A stretch of DNA of 64,000 bases from Bacteroidales bacterium. Its GTDB lineage: Bacteria; Bacteroidota; Bacteroidia; Bacteroidales; F082. Location: assembly GCA_030690365.1 (NCBI GenBank), contig JAUYGX010000140.1, positions 35,174 to 99,173 of the forward strand. Reading direction: 5' to 3'. Position numbers and translations under genes: made by a program. The notes beneath the pieces were generated by a model, which was given only the letters and a program-made list of their open reading frames with translations, was not told the origin of the DNA and ran no database searches. Below are positions 28,959-37,225 of the stretch, piece after piece (the stretch's first letter is position 1; each line of letters opens with the position of its first letter).

Positions 28959-29615
28959 ATGAAATTTACCAAATATATCATTCTAACCTTTATTGCACTG
29001 ACTGTTTATTCCACCCAAGCACAGGAAGTATCTATTGCATTGGTGAAATACAATGGAGGTGGCGACTGGTATGCAAATCCCACTTCGTTGCCCAACCTGG
29101 TTAAATATTGTAATAGTCAGCTCAGCACCAGTATAAACCCGGATGTCCCCACTGTTCCCATCGGAAGCAGCGAAATTTTTAACTATCCTTTTGTGCATAT
29201 TACCGGACACGGGAATATTATTTTAACACCTGAGGAGGTTGAAAACCTGCGGAAATACCTGATGGCGGGAGGCTTTTTACATATTTCCGATAATTATGGT
29301 CTTGATCCGTATATCCGCCGGGAGATGAAAAGGGTGTTACCTGATCAGGAGTTTGTGGAACTTCCGGTAAATCACCCAATCTATCACCAGAAATTTGATT
29401 TTCCAAATGGATTACCTAAAATCCATGAACACGACAACACTGACGCACAGGGTTTTGGGTTATTTGTCGGAAACCGATTGGTTTGTTTTTACGATTACGA
29501 ATGCGATTTAGGTGATGGATGGGAAGATCCGGAAGTCCACCACGACTCACCCGAAAAACGAAAAGAAGCATTGGAAATGGGGGCAAATATGATGCAGTAT
29601 GTATTTACCCGGTAA
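28959..29615 (+). CDS. DUF4159 domain-containing exported protein
   Basis: A 218-residue protein with a signal peptide (ILTFIALTVYSTQAQ) followed by a DUF4159 domain: ALVKYNGGGDWYANPTSLPNL at the start, then PFVHITGHGNI and GGFLHISDNYGLDPYIRREM. The domain has a flavodoxin/GATase-like alpha/beta look and is widespread in Bacteroidota and Myxococcota, with unknown function. I chose the ATG at 28959, 8 bp after rsmE; the in-frame codon at 28911 would overlap rsmE and precede the signal peptide with polar residues. Likely co-transcribed with rsmE. Confidence 0.88.
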   Translation: MKFTKYIILTFIALTVYSTQAQEVSIALVKYNGGGDWYANPTSLPNLVKYCNSQLSTSINPDVPTVPIGSSEIFNYPFVHITGHGNIILTPEEVENLRKYLMAGGFLHISDNYGLDPYIRREMKRVLPDQEFVELPVNHPIYHQKFDFPNGLPKIHEHDNTDAQGFGLFVGNRLVCFYDYECDLGDGWEDPEVHHDSPEKRKEALEMGANMMQYVFTR

Positions 29616-29771
29616 CAAAAAAACTTTTTGTTTTTTTGAACTGAACTTTTGATCAAGTAAATACCACCATAAACAACAATTGTTTATTCAGTTTGTAAAT
29701 TACACGGTAGTTGAGACATATCCGGGCTTTCTAAAATAGTGTTAAAATTTCACAAGTATTAGAAATGATGC

Positions 29772-29779
29772 TATTTTTG
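29772..29779 (+). promoter_or_regulatory. Probable -7 element for the thioredoxin-like gene
   Basis: TATTTTTG followed by CAGC fits TAnnTTTG and lies 17 bp before the start codon of the TlpA-like gene, implying a short leader. Confidence 0.6.
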
Positions 29780-29796
29780 CAGCAAAAAGACTCACT

Positions 29797-30315
29797 ATGC
29801 GAACATTCAAATCTCTAATAACAGTAGTCATATTGTTGGTTGGCATGACCGCCTTATCACAGCCAGCCAACGAAATGAAAGGACTTCCGGAAGGTGTTCA
29901 ACTGATTAACCTGCGCGACGCTGACAATGCAGAGACGGGGTTTTCAGATATCCTGGCCAAGTATAAAGGCAAAGTAATTTATCTCGATTTCTGGGCCAGT
30001 TGGTGTGGCCCCTGCCGGGGAGAAATGCCGCATTCGGCCAACATGAAAAAACAACTTGCCGGTAAAGATGTAGTGTTTGTTTATATTTCTTCTGATCAGG
30101 ATGCAGCCAAATGGGAAGGCATGATCAAACAACTTCAAATTACCGGAGAACATTATCTCACCAGCCAGAAAGCCTACCAGGAATACAACCAGTTGCTGAA
30201 CGTAAAAACAATTCCGCGCTATGTAATCATCGACAAAGAGGGCCAAATTGTGAATACCAATGCCCCACGTCCCAGCAACCCTCAAAGTGTAACCGACGTG
30301 GAAAAACTACTGTAA
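29797..30315 (+). CDS. TlpA-like thioredoxin-fold oxidoreductase
   Basis: A 172-residue exported thiol-disulfide oxidoreductase. The signal peptide ends near TALSQ. The redox centre is WASWCGPC with Cys70 and Cys73 and a following acidic REMP, and a cis-Pro occurs in KTIPRYVIID. It belongs to the TlpA/ResA group that keeps periplasmic cysteines reduced, for example in c-type cytochrome maturation. It has its own promoter and a bidirectional terminator, so it is monocistronic. Confidence 0.92.
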   Translation: MRTFKSLITVVILLVGMTALSQPANEMKGLPEGVQLINLRDADNAETGFSDILAKYKGKVIYLDFWASWCGPCRGEMPHSANMKKQLAGKDVVFVYISSDQDAAKWEGMIKQLQITGEHYLTSQKAYQEYNQLLNVKTIPRYVIIDKEGQIVNTNAPRPSNPQSVTDVEKLL

Positions 30316-30332
30316 TCCTCACTATCAACCAT

Positions 30333-30367
30333 AAAAAGGGCTTCTGCAAAACACAGAAGCCCTTTTT
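30333..30367. terminator. Bidirectional terminator between convergent genes
   Basis: A near-perfect palindrome (AAAAAGGGCTTCTG with CAGAAGCCCTTTTT, 7-base loop) has A and T runs on both sides, so it can end transcription of the thioredoxin gene on the plus strand and the DUF4252 operon on the minus strand. Confidence 0.92.
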
Positions 30368-30390
30368 CATTTGATGGAAATTTGAAGAAA

Positions 30391-30927
30391 CTACTTTTGA
30401 TCCAGCTTTTCAAGGTTCTCAAGCCCTTTAACATCCATTGATTTTCCAATCTTTGAAATGGTGTTCATGTCGATGTTGCCGGTCATGCTTAAAATCATTC
30501 CCTCGTTGTCATCATCCACCAGCATCAGCAATTCCGAAATATGACCATCCTTTGTTTTCTTCACCAGAAAACGAATGTCGGTATTTTCCTCACGAATGGA
30601 CATAAGTTCTAAATATTCGCCCAGTTTAACGGATTTCTTCACTTCAGTCATGAAGTCGAATTTCTGTCCTTCTTTAGGTTCATAAACCAACATCTTCAGG
30701 CTTTTTAGTTGATCCATCACATTTTGAGCCTCTTTTACACCTTCTGTGCTGTCATCGGTATCCAAATCGCTCAACATCTGAAACATCCCGGGCGAAATAT
30801 TAATACTGGTGAAGCCTTCCTGGCCGGCGTACTTTTCGTACAATTTGTCGATGGGGGTTTGTGCCTGTAGCATGGCTGGCATCAGGGCAATTAACATGAT
30901 TGCGGTTGATAAAATGATCTTTTTCAT
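30391..30927 (-). CDS. DUF4252 domain-containing exported protein
   Basis: A 178-residue protein with a signal peptide (IILSTAIMLIALMPAMLQAQ) and the DUF4252 pattern: GFTSINISPGMFQML near the start, LKSLKMLVYE, and a C-terminal SMTGNIDMNTISKI. These Bacteroidota proteins are usually encoded beside ECF sigma and anti-sigma genes, as here, and are of unknown role; an envelope stress output or sensor is inferred. It is last in the three-gene minus-strand operon. Confidence 0.87.
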   Translation of the reverse strand: MKKIILSTAIMLIALMPAMLQAQTPIDKLYEKYAGQEGFTSINISPGMFQMLSDLDTDDSTEGVKEAQNVMDQLKSLKMLVYEPKEGQKFDFMTEVKKSVKLGEYLELMSIREENTDIRFLVKKTKDGHISELLMLVDDDNEGMILSMTGNIDMNTISKIGKSMDVKGLENLEKLDQK

Positions 30928-30948
30928 GGTATTATAATTTATTGGTTT

Positions 30949-31539
30949 CTAATGATGGGTATTTTTATTATGACCGAGTTTAACGTAAACCCGTGTAAAT
31001 GAATTCAGATATTGTGAAGCTTTATTAATCTCATTGAGTTGGTTAGATTTTTCGACTGCTTTTTCCACCTTCTCTACCCCTTTCACCAGCTTCTCAGCCG
31101 ATTGTTGCGCCGGTCGGAGGCCTTTATTCAACTCGTCGGAAACCTTATCAAGCAACCTGTTGGTTTCGTTAAACGCAAGTTTTGGATCGGTAATGGTACC
31201 ATAAACCCGGGTGGGTTTTACCAGCTCACTGCCGATCCAGACAGCCAGAAAAACCAAAATGGCTGCTGCAATTCCGGTAATCCGGTAGGTAATTTGCAAC
31301 CACCTCTTTTGTGTAGGGACTTGATCCCGCAGTTGAGTTGTAATCTGCTGATCAAATCCCACATCCAATCCTGGTTCCACATGCATCTGTTGCATCAGCG
31401 AAAGCTGTGCCAGTACATCGGGATGAGCAGCTCCTTCAGGAGAAGTCTGCAGCCATTCCAAAAGCTGCTTTTCTTCCTGTAGGGAGGTCAGTCCCTCGTA
31501 GTACTTTTCAATGAGTCGATTTAGTTCCTGTGGTTGCAT
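30949..31539 (-). CDS. Anti-sigma factor-like single-pass membrane protein
   Basis: A 196-residue protein. The N-terminal part (about 1-80) is helical and acidic, with YYEGLTSLQEEKQLLEWL like the sigma-binding segment of Bacteroidota anti-sigma proteins. One membrane helix follows (ITGIAAAILVFLAVWIGSEL, about 85-107), then a periplasmic coiled-coil region rich in Lys, Glu and Asn. There is no zinc His-Cys motif. The start overlaps the sigma gene by 32 bp, so translation is coupled. Assignment as the partner of that sigma factor comes from order and topology. Confidence 0.72.
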   Translation of the reverse strand: MQPQELNRLIEKYYEGLTSLQEEKQLLEWLQTSPEGAAHPDVLAQLSLMQQMHVEPGLDVGFDQQITTQLRDQVPTQKRWLQITYRITGIAAAILVFLAVWIGSELVKPTRVYGTITDPKLAFNETNRLLDKVSDELNKGLRPAQQSAEKLVKGVEKVEKAVEKSNQLNEINKASQYLNSFTRVYVKLGHNKNTHH

Positions 31540-32035
31540 AGCTATTAATTTCTTGTATTCTTTCTCTGATTCTTTTGCGTGCCCGCGAAAGGTTTACCCT
31601 GATGTAATTCAGGTCGAACCCTGTAATTTCGGCTATCTCATCAAAATCCAGTTGCTCCATGTCGCGCAGATGAAGCAGTGTTTTTTGTTGTTCCGGAAGC
31701 AGTTCCATTTCCCTTTTCACCCAACTCAACATATCCAGGTTTTCAATTTGTGATTGTGGGGTTTCTTCGCTTCCCTTTCCAAATTCTTCATGAAGTGTAA
31801 TGAACTTATTGCTTTTGCTTTTTAAACGATCCAGGCACAAATTCCGCGTGGTGGTCATCATCAAAGCTTCCTGACACTGAACTTCCTTCAATTTTCCCCG
31901 GATATTCCACATCTTTAAATAAACATCCTGCACGGCATCGTGAGCATCGTCTCTGTTGCCCAGCAGGCGGTACGAAAACCTGAACAGTTTATCCTTTAAA
32001 GGAAGCAATTGATGGGTAAATTCTTCTACTGTCAT
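31508..32035 (-). CDS. ECF RNA polymerase sigma factor (sigma-70 family)
   Basis: A 175-residue ECF sigma factor. Region 2 (about 12-75) contains LFRFSYRLLGNRDDAHDAVQDVYLKMW; region 4 (about 110-160) contains LPEQQKTLLHLRDMEQLDFDEIAEITG and the helix-turn-helix YIRVNLSRARKRIRE. It is first in an operon with an anti-sigma-like gene and a DUF4252 gene, suggesting control by an envelope signal. The divergent exbB operon starts 239 bp away on the other strand. Confidence 0.95.
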   Translation of the reverse strand: MTVEEFTHQLLPLKDKLFRFSYRLLGNRDDAHDAVQDVYLKMWNIRGKLKEVQCQEALMMTTTRNLCLDRLKSKSNKFITLHEEFGKGSEETPQSQIENLDMLSWVKREMELLPEQQKTLLHLRDMEQLDFDEIAEITGFDLNYIRVNLSRARKRIRERIQEINSYATTGTKSTH

Positions 32036-32274
32036 ATCATTACACCAGACGATTAAGTGCTGATAAAATTACAGATAAATCTGAAGTTTTTTTATAATCC
32101 TTATAATGGGTTATGATTGCAGTTGCTCACTCTGCTATATTTTTTCAAGCCCGATATAATAACAACCTTAAATCAGAGTTTGTATTAACAGGAGTTTGTT
32201 TACAAATACCATCTTCCCGAAAAAGGAGAAAGTTTAATTGATCTAATTTTACAGTTTATTCAGAAATCAATTCT

Positions 32275-32961
32275 ATGATATCAGGAATCATTTTGCAAAT
32301 TCAGGAACCTGCTGCCATCTTAGGTGGTAAAGACGAAATTACCCTACCCATCCTCGATTTGGTGATGAAAGGCGGATCGATAATGGCCATTTTGGGCGTA
32401 TTATCGGTCATTGCGTTTTATATCTTTTTTGAGCGGCTGCTGGTCATCAGCAAGGCCCGCAAGCAGGATAAGGGATTTATGAACAACATCCGTATATTTA
32501 TCCACGACGGCAAACTCGAATCGGCCAAAGCCCTGTGCATTACAAATAACTCCCCTATCGGGAGAATGATCAGCAAAGGCCTTTCGCGCATCGGCAGACC
32601 CCTTAACGACATCAATACAGCCATCGAAAATTCAGGTAAACTGGAGGTGTCGAACCTGGAAAAAAATGTGGCCGGATTGGCTACCATTGCAGGTGCGGCT
32701 CCCATGCTTGGATTTCTTGGTACTGTGATCGGGATGATCCGCGCCTTTTACGACATGTCGATGGCAGGAAACAACATCAACATTGAACTGCTGTCGCAAG
32801 GAATTTACCAAGCCATGATTACTACGGTAGGTGGACTGATTGTAGGAATAGCCGCCTATATTTTTTACAACATATTGGTATCCAGAGTTCAGTCGGTGGT
32901 ATACACACTTGAAATTACGGCTACCGAATTTATGGATGTACTCAACGAACCAGCCAAATAA
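32275..32961 (+). CDS. exbB: MotA/TolQ/ExbB proton channel family protein
   Basis: A 228-residue inner-membrane channel with three helices. Family marks are GAAPMLGFLGTVIGMIRAFYDM and ITTVGGLIVGIAAYIFYN, where the conserved Thr and Gly line the proton path. Together with ExbD it converts proton-motive force into work of the TonB protein that energises SusC-type transporters. ExbD follows after 9 bp and a TonB-like gene after that. Confidence 0.94.
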   Translation: MISGIILQIQEPAAILGGKDEITLPILDLVMKGGSIMAILGVLSVIAFYIFFERLLVISKARKQDKGFMNNIRIFIHDGKLESAKALCITNNSPIGRMISKGLSRIGRPLNDINTAIENSGKLEVSNLEKNVAGLATIAGAAPMLGFLGTVIGMIRAFYDMSMAGNNINIELLSQGIYQAMITTVGGLIVGIAAYIFYNILVSRVQSVVYTLEITATEFMDVLNEPAK

Positions 32962-32970
32962 AAGAAAATT

Positions 32971-33384
32971 ATGGCCATTCAGATGCGAAATAAACGTGAT
33001 ACTACCTTCAGCATGGCTTCCATGTCGGACATAGTATTTCTATTGCTTATTTTCTTTATGCTTACATCCACTCTTGTCGCGCCAAACGCCATCAAACTCC
33101 TGTTGCCCAGCAGCCAAAGCAAAACCATGTCGAAGCAAACGGTAACCGTTTATGTAAACAAAGAACGTAACATCTATGTGGAAGACAGGAAAGTGGATCC
33201 CACAAACCTGGAGAACGTATTATTCGGTTTGATCAGAGGTGAACAGGCTGCTTCCGTCGTTCTGCGGGCCGACAAAACCGTTCCGGTGCAAGACATCGTG
33301 GTGGTGATTGATGCTGTGAACCAATTAAATAAAAAAAATAATACACAACATAAAGTGATTCTGGCGACGTCGCCCAAACGTTGA
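32971..33384 (+). CDS. exbD: ExbD/TolR family biopolymer transport protein
   Basis: A 137-residue protein with one membrane helix (SDIVFLLLIFFMLTSTLV); the Asp in MSDIVF is the conserved protonatable residue. The periplasmic domain (LLLPSSQ, then VVLRADKTVPVQDIVVVIDAVNQ) matches ExbD/TolR. It is the partner of the preceding ExbB. Confidence 0.95.
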   Translation: MAIQMRNKRDTTFSMASMSDIVFLLLIFFMLTSTLVAPNAIKLLLPSSQSKTMSKQTVTVYVNKERNIYVEDRKVDPTNLENVLFGLIRGEQAASVVLRADKTVPVQDIVVVIDAVNQLNKKNNTQHKVILATSPKR

Positions 33385-33401
33385 CGAAAGAGAACCGCAT
33401 C

Positions 33402-34304
33402 ATGAAATTAAATAAAGACAAAAGAAAAGCCCTCGTAGGCACTATTATGGTCCACCTGATTATCCTGGTGGCCTTGCTCTTTATTGCTTTGCGGACACCA
33501 CTTCCCCTGCCGGGTGAAGAAGGTGTGGAAGTAAACTTGGGCTACGACGATCGTGGATCGGGGATTGTTCAGGAAGACACGCCTCCACCAGTGGCTACTC
33601 CTGCACCAAAGCCCAAAGAAGAAGTGGCACCACCAGAACCCGTTCCTGAAGAGGTGAAAGAGGAAATAATTACCCAGAACACTGAAGAAGCACCTGTTGT
33701 TGAAGAGAAAAAAGAAGTTGAAAAGCCCAAAGAACCGGAAAAAAAGCCGGAAAAGAAACCAGAGGTAAAACCTGAACCAGAGAAAATTGTTGAGCAGAAA
33801 CCAGTAGAAAAGCCGGTAGACACCATCGTTCCTCAACAGGAAATGCCTATAGAAGATGTGGTGGTGGAAGAACCAAAACCTGTGGTCAACACCCGGGCTT
33901 TATACAAAGGTACATCAAACGCCAAAACCGGAAGCAGCCAGGGTGTGACCGATGGTCCCGGTGATCAGGGGAAACCCCACGGCGACAAGGACAGTGAGAA
34001 ATATGATGGCCGCGGTGGAAAAGGCAACGGACCTTCCTTTTTCCTTGGCGGAAGAGGAAGCGTACACCTGGAAACACCATCACCCAAAGTTACCGAACAA
34101 GGCTCGGTGGTGGTTTCAATCTGGGTGGACAGAGAAGGGAATGTGAAAAAAGCACAGGTAAATCCCAAAGGAACTACCGTACTAGATGCTACCCTTCGTC
34201 AGGTTGCCATTGATGCAGCGTTAAATTCCACTTTTACCAAGGATCAGCAGGCGGCTGATTTGCAACGAGGTACCATCACCTACAATTTTATCATCATGAA
34301 ATAG
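33402..34304 (+). CDS. TonB-like energy transducer
   Basis: A 300-residue protein that spans the periplasm. It has a short basic N-terminus, one membrane helix (IMVHLIILVALLFIAL), a long Pro/Glu/Lys-rich linker (about residues 50-160), a glycine-rich stretch with charged residues, and a C-terminal TonB-like domain (VVVSIWVDREGNVKKAQVNPKG). I prefer the ATG at 33402; an in-frame TTG at 33381 overlaps the exbD stop. It completes an ExbB-ExbD-TonB set. TolA-like or AgmX-like function is the alternative. Confidence 0.88.
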   Translation: MKLNKDKRKALVGTIMVHLIILVALLFIALRTPLPLPGEEGVEVNLGYDDRGSGIVQEDTPPPVATPAPKPKEEVAPPEPVPEEVKEEIITQNTEEAPVVEEKKEVEKPKEPEKKPEKKPEVKPEPEKIVEQKPVEKPVDTIVPQQEMPIEDVVVEEPKPVVNTRALYKGTSNAKTGSSQGVTDGPGDQGKPHGDKDSEKYDGRGGKGNGPSFFLGGRGSVHLETPSPKVTEQGSVVVSIWVDREGNVKKAQVNPKGTTVLDATLRQVAIDAALNSTFTKDQQAADLQRGTITYNFIIMK

Positions 34305-34323
34305 CCGGAGCACCCCTCCTGGA

Positions 34324-35622
34324 ATGCCCATGAACTATAAAGAAACCTTACAATGGCTTTTTGAGCAATTACCCATGTACCAACGGGTGGGACAAGCCGC
34401 CTACAAAGCCAACCTCGACAATACGGATGTACTTTTGCAGGCGTTGGATCATCCTGAGAAACAGCTTAAAGCCATCCACATTGCCGGAACCAACGGAAAA
34501 GGCAGCGTATCGCACATGATAGCCAGCATATTACAGGAAGCAGGCTATAAAACCGGACTTTACACAAGTCCTCACCTGAAAGATTTTCGCGAGCGGATCC
34601 GGATCAATGGACAAATGATCACAGAAGAGGCTGTAGTCACTTTCGTTGAAAAACACCAGGCCGTATTCAACACCATCCAATCGTCCTTTTTTGAGATGAC
34701 AGTGGGGTTGGCTTTCGACTATTTTGCTCACGAAAAAGTAGACTTCGTAGTACTCGAAACCGGTATGGGAGGTCGCCTCGACTCCACCAACCGATGCGAA
34801 CCCCTGATTTCCGTGATCACCAATATCGGATTCGATCACACTGCATTTCTGGGCGATACGTTAGAAAAAATAGCGGGTGAGAAAGCCGGGATTATTAAAC
34901 CCGGAATTCCGGTAGTCATTGGAAAACGTCAGCCTGAAACCAGGCAGGTTTTTGTTGATAAAGCAGATGAATGCAGTTCTGAAATCTATTTTGCCGAAGA
35001 CCAGGTAGATGTACGCCGGATGCAAACCAGTGATTCGTATGTACAACCCTGCGACATCTGGTATAAAAACCTTCACTACCTGGAAGCATTGAATTTACCC
35101 TTGTTGGGTCATTATCAGATGGAAAATCTCTGCACGGTAGTGCAGACCATTGAAGTTCTCAGGGCCCATGGTTGTATTCAATTAGAAAACAAACAAGTTG
35201 GAGAAGGAATTGAAAATGTGATAGGAAACACCGGTTTGATGGGACGGTGGCAGATTCTGCAAAAATACCCTTTTACCATTGCCGATACTGCCCACAATGT
35301 GGATGGCATCAAAGCAGTTGTCAATCAGTTGGTCCAGCTTCGGTACGATAAACTGCACCTGGTTTTCGGGATGGTGAGCGACAAAGATGCTTTTTCTATT
35401 CTCAACCTCTTGCCTAAAAATGCAACCTACTATTTTTGCAAACCCGATATTCCGCGTGGACGCGATGTGGAGCAGCTTCAGGAAGAAGCCTTTAAAGCCG
35501 GGTTGAATGGGAAAGCATACAATTCGGTGCGGCAGGCTTATAATGCGGCCATCAACAACGCCAGGAGCAATGATGTGGTTTATGTGGGAGGTAGTACATT
35601 TGTTGTGGCGGAGATTATTTAG
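34324..35622 (+). CDS. folC: Bifunctional folylpolyglutamate/dihydrofolate synthase
   Basis: Mur-ligase-like ATP-dependent ligase of 432 residues. The P-loop is GTNGKGSV (about 55-62), followed by YTSPHLKDFRERIRING, LETGMGGRLDSTN and the second domain HNVDGIKA. It adds glutamate to folates and dihydropteroate. It begins 19 bp after the TonB-like gene; a second ATG at 34330 is also possible as the start. Confidence 0.96.
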   Translation: MPMNYKETLQWLFEQLPMYQRVGQAAYKANLDNTDVLLQALDHPEKQLKAIHIAGTNGKGSVSHMIASILQEAGYKTGLYTSPHLKDFRERIRINGQMITEEAVVTFVEKHQAVFNTIQSSFFEMTVGLAFDYFAHEKVDFVVLETGMGGRLDSTNRCEPLISVITNIGFDHTAFLGDTLEKIAGEKAGIIKPGIPVVIGKRQPETRQVFVDKADECSSEIYFAEDQVDVRRMQTSDSYVQPCDIWYKNLHYLEALNLPLLGHYQMENLCTVVQTIEVLRAHGCIQLENKQVGEGIENVIGNTGLMGRWQILQKYPFTIADTAHNVDGIKAVVNQLVQLRYDKLHLVFGMVSDKDAFSILNLLPKNATYYFCKPDIPRGRDVEQLQEEAFKAGLNGKAYNSVRQAYNAAINNARSNDVVYVGGSTFVVAEII

Positions 35623-35631
35623 TGAAAAGTT

Positions 35632-35660
35632 TTACCGCTAAGGCGCTGAGACGCTGAGGA
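35632..35660. repeat. Short G+C-rich tandem motif (GCGCTGAGACGCTGAGG)
   Basis: Two imperfect direct copies of a 9-base GCGCTGAGA-like unit lie in the gap between folC and the methyltransferase gene. Its composition differs from the surrounding AT-rich spacer. Similar short 'AAGGCGCTGAGACGC' sequences recur in intergenic DNA of various bacteria, so a dispersed REP-like element is possible; only one copy is visible here. Confidence 0.35.
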
Positions 35661-35719
35661 ATTTCATATATATTTGGCTATCAATATTTAATCCCAAGTG
35701 GGAGAAACAATAAAATCAC

Positions 35720-36451
35720 ATGAAGACCCTTGACGCCATTCAATTGATACTCCTTGCCGGATTATTACTTTACGCCCTTTACTACGCCTACGAAAGCTTT
35801 TTCGGAAAAAACTACCAGCCCCGGCTTTGGAAGCAACAACTGAAGGCAGGCCATATTTCAAAATCGCTTCAGAAATCAGAAAGCCGATACAAAGACAGCA
35901 TCCGTTTTTTTACCTGGTGGTTCGCGGTGGAACAAATTAAAAAACAAAACGTCAAGGGTAGTTTTGCCGAATTGGGTGTTTACAAAGGTGATTCCGCCGA
36001 AATACTCCACCTGATGGATGAATCCAGACCCTTTCACCTCTTCGATACTTTTAGTGGATTTCAGGCCAAAGACCTGGAAGGGGAAACCGGAAAAGCTGCC
36101 GGATATACCACCCACCATTTTGCCGATACTTCAATTGAAAGAGTCAAACAACGGTTGACGGCGGAACAATTTATTTTCCATCCGGGAGATTTTTCTCAAA
36201 CCCAAATAGAAGCCGAAAACGAAGAATTTGCCCTGGTAAACATGGATGCAGATTTATACTTACCCACCAAATCAGGTTTGGAATTCTTCTACCCACGACT
36301 TGCACCCGGCGGTATGATCTTCATCCACGACTATAACCCCGACTGGCCGGGAATTGTAAAAGCCGTGGATGAATTTACAGAAAAAACCGCGATTAGCCTG
36401 CTACACATTCCAGATATGGACGATACGGCTGTGATTCTAAAAGGAGGTTGA
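35720..36451 (+). CDS. TylF/macrocin O-methyltransferase-like SAM-dependent methyltransferase
   Basis: A 243-residue protein with an N-terminal hydrophobic helix (about 7-27) that probably anchors it to the membrane. The catalytic domain has the AdoMet motif FAELGVYKGDSAEIL, then FHLFDTFSGF and LVNMDADLYLPT, with metal-coordinating acidic residues of the TylF/MycF family, and PGGMIFIHDYNPDWPG near the end. Such enzymes methylate sugar hydroxyls on surface polymers or natural products. The acceptor is unknown. Confidence 0.82.
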   Translation: MKTLDAIQLILLAGLLLYALYYAYESFFGKNYQPRLWKQQLKAGHISKSLQKSESRYKDSIRFFTWWFAVEQIKKQNVKGSFAELGVYKGDSAEILHLMDESRPFHLFDTFSGFQAKDLEGETGKAAGYTTHHFADTSIERVKQRLTAEQFIFHPGDFSQTQIEAENEEFALVNMDADLYLPTKSGLEFFYPRLAPGGMIFIHDYNPDWPGIVKAVDEFTEKTAISLLHIPDMDDTAVILKGG

Positions 36452-36531
36452 ATGGGTCGGAAAAGTTATAAACCTACCCGACAAACCCTAAAAGATGAAT
36501 GAATCATCATCAACAAGTACTACCACCACCA

Positions 36532-37059
36532 CTATTCGTCCTGACTACCCAGATGCTTTTTTACTTGTTTTAAAGCAATTTTAAACCAAACTGTGTATGC
36601 ATCGGGATGCGCCAAAATGTCGGCTTGCACATCTTCCAACGACATATATTTCCATGCGTCAACTTCTTCGGGATTGGGCTTTGGCAAGGCATCGGTAGTT
36701 CCAAAAAATACATGATCAAACTCATGCTCGGTTAGGCCATCACCCACATCGGCCTTGTAAATAAACGAAAACACTTCCTTGAGCTCACAATCAAAACCCA
36801 TTTCCTCTACTAACCGGCGGTGGGCAGCCTGAATTACTACCTCGTTGATGCGGGGATGACTACAAACTGTATTTGACCAAAGCCCGGGCGAATGATACTT
36901 GTCTTCAGCACGTTGCTGTAACAGCATCTCCCCTGCCTGGTTGAAAACAAACACAGAAAAAGCGCGGTGAAGTACGCCCCGCTCGTGGGCCTCCATTTTC
37001 TCCAGGGTTCCTAAGGGACGATCATCCTGATTGACAAGTACAACATATTCTATCTGCAT
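36532..37059 (-). CDS. idi: Isopentenyl-diphosphate delta-isomerase (type I)
   Basis: Nudix-fold isomerase of 175 residues that interconverts isopentenyl and dimethylallyl diphosphate. Catalytic Cys66 lies in NTVCSHP, the Nudix-box-like segment is AAHRRLVEEMGF, and metal-binding Glu and His residues follow (GLTEHEFDHVFFG). Length and motifs match bacterial type I Idi. It is a single minus-strand gene with its own promoter. Confidence 0.95.
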   Translation of the reverse strand: MQIEYVVLVNQDDRPLGTLEKMEAHERGVLHRAFSVFVFNQAGEMLLQQRAEDKYHSPGLWSNTVCSHPRINEVVIQAAHRRLVEEMGFDCELKEVFSFIYKADVGDGLTEHEFDHVFFGTTDALPKPNPEEVDAWKYMSLEDVQADILAHPDAYTVWFKIALKQVKKHLGSQDE

Positions 37060-37089
37060 AAGCTTTTGGTTTTACCGATTGAACGACTA

Positions 37090-37119
37090 CAAAGATACTA
37101 AATGTGGGCTTTCGGCAAA
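37090..37119 (-). promoter_or_regulatory. Promoter of idi with both -33 and -7 elements
   Basis: On the minus strand TATCTTTG (37090-37097) matches TAnnTTTG, and TTTG (37116-37119) lies 18 bp upstream as the -33 element. The -7 element is about 30 bp before the idi start codon. This is the best complete sigma-A-type promoter in the window. Confidence 0.65.
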
Positions 37120-37160
37120 GAAAAGAAATCCAAAGTAATTTATTTCAAAAAAAAAAATAA

Positions 37161-37179
37161 ATAAAGTAGTTTACTTTAT
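37161..37179. promoter_or_regulatory. Perfect 19-bp palindromic operator
   Basis: ATAAAGTA-GTT-TACTTTAT is an inverted repeat with perfect 8-bp arms around three bases. It lies 10 bp upstream of the -7 element at 37189-37196 and overlaps the -33 position. It is a likely binding site for the winged-helix regulator encoded at 37806-38102, giving autorepression. Confidence 0.7.
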
Positions 37180-37188
37180 AAACTTATT

Positions 37189-37196
37189 TATATTTG
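37189..37196 (+). promoter_or_regulatory. -7 element for the membrane protein/regulator pair
   Basis: TATATTTG fits TAnnTTTG and lies 29 bp before the start codon at 37226. The palindrome covers the position where the -33 box should be. Confidence 0.65.
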
Positions 37197-37225
37197 CAAC
37201 ATATTAACTCACTAATTTAACTAAA

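Noticed and set aside
33408..33836. Long antisense open frame rich in Phe and Trp opposite the TonB-like linker
   Set aside because: It is the mirror of the Pro/Glu/Lys-rich coding repeat and has no natural protein composition.
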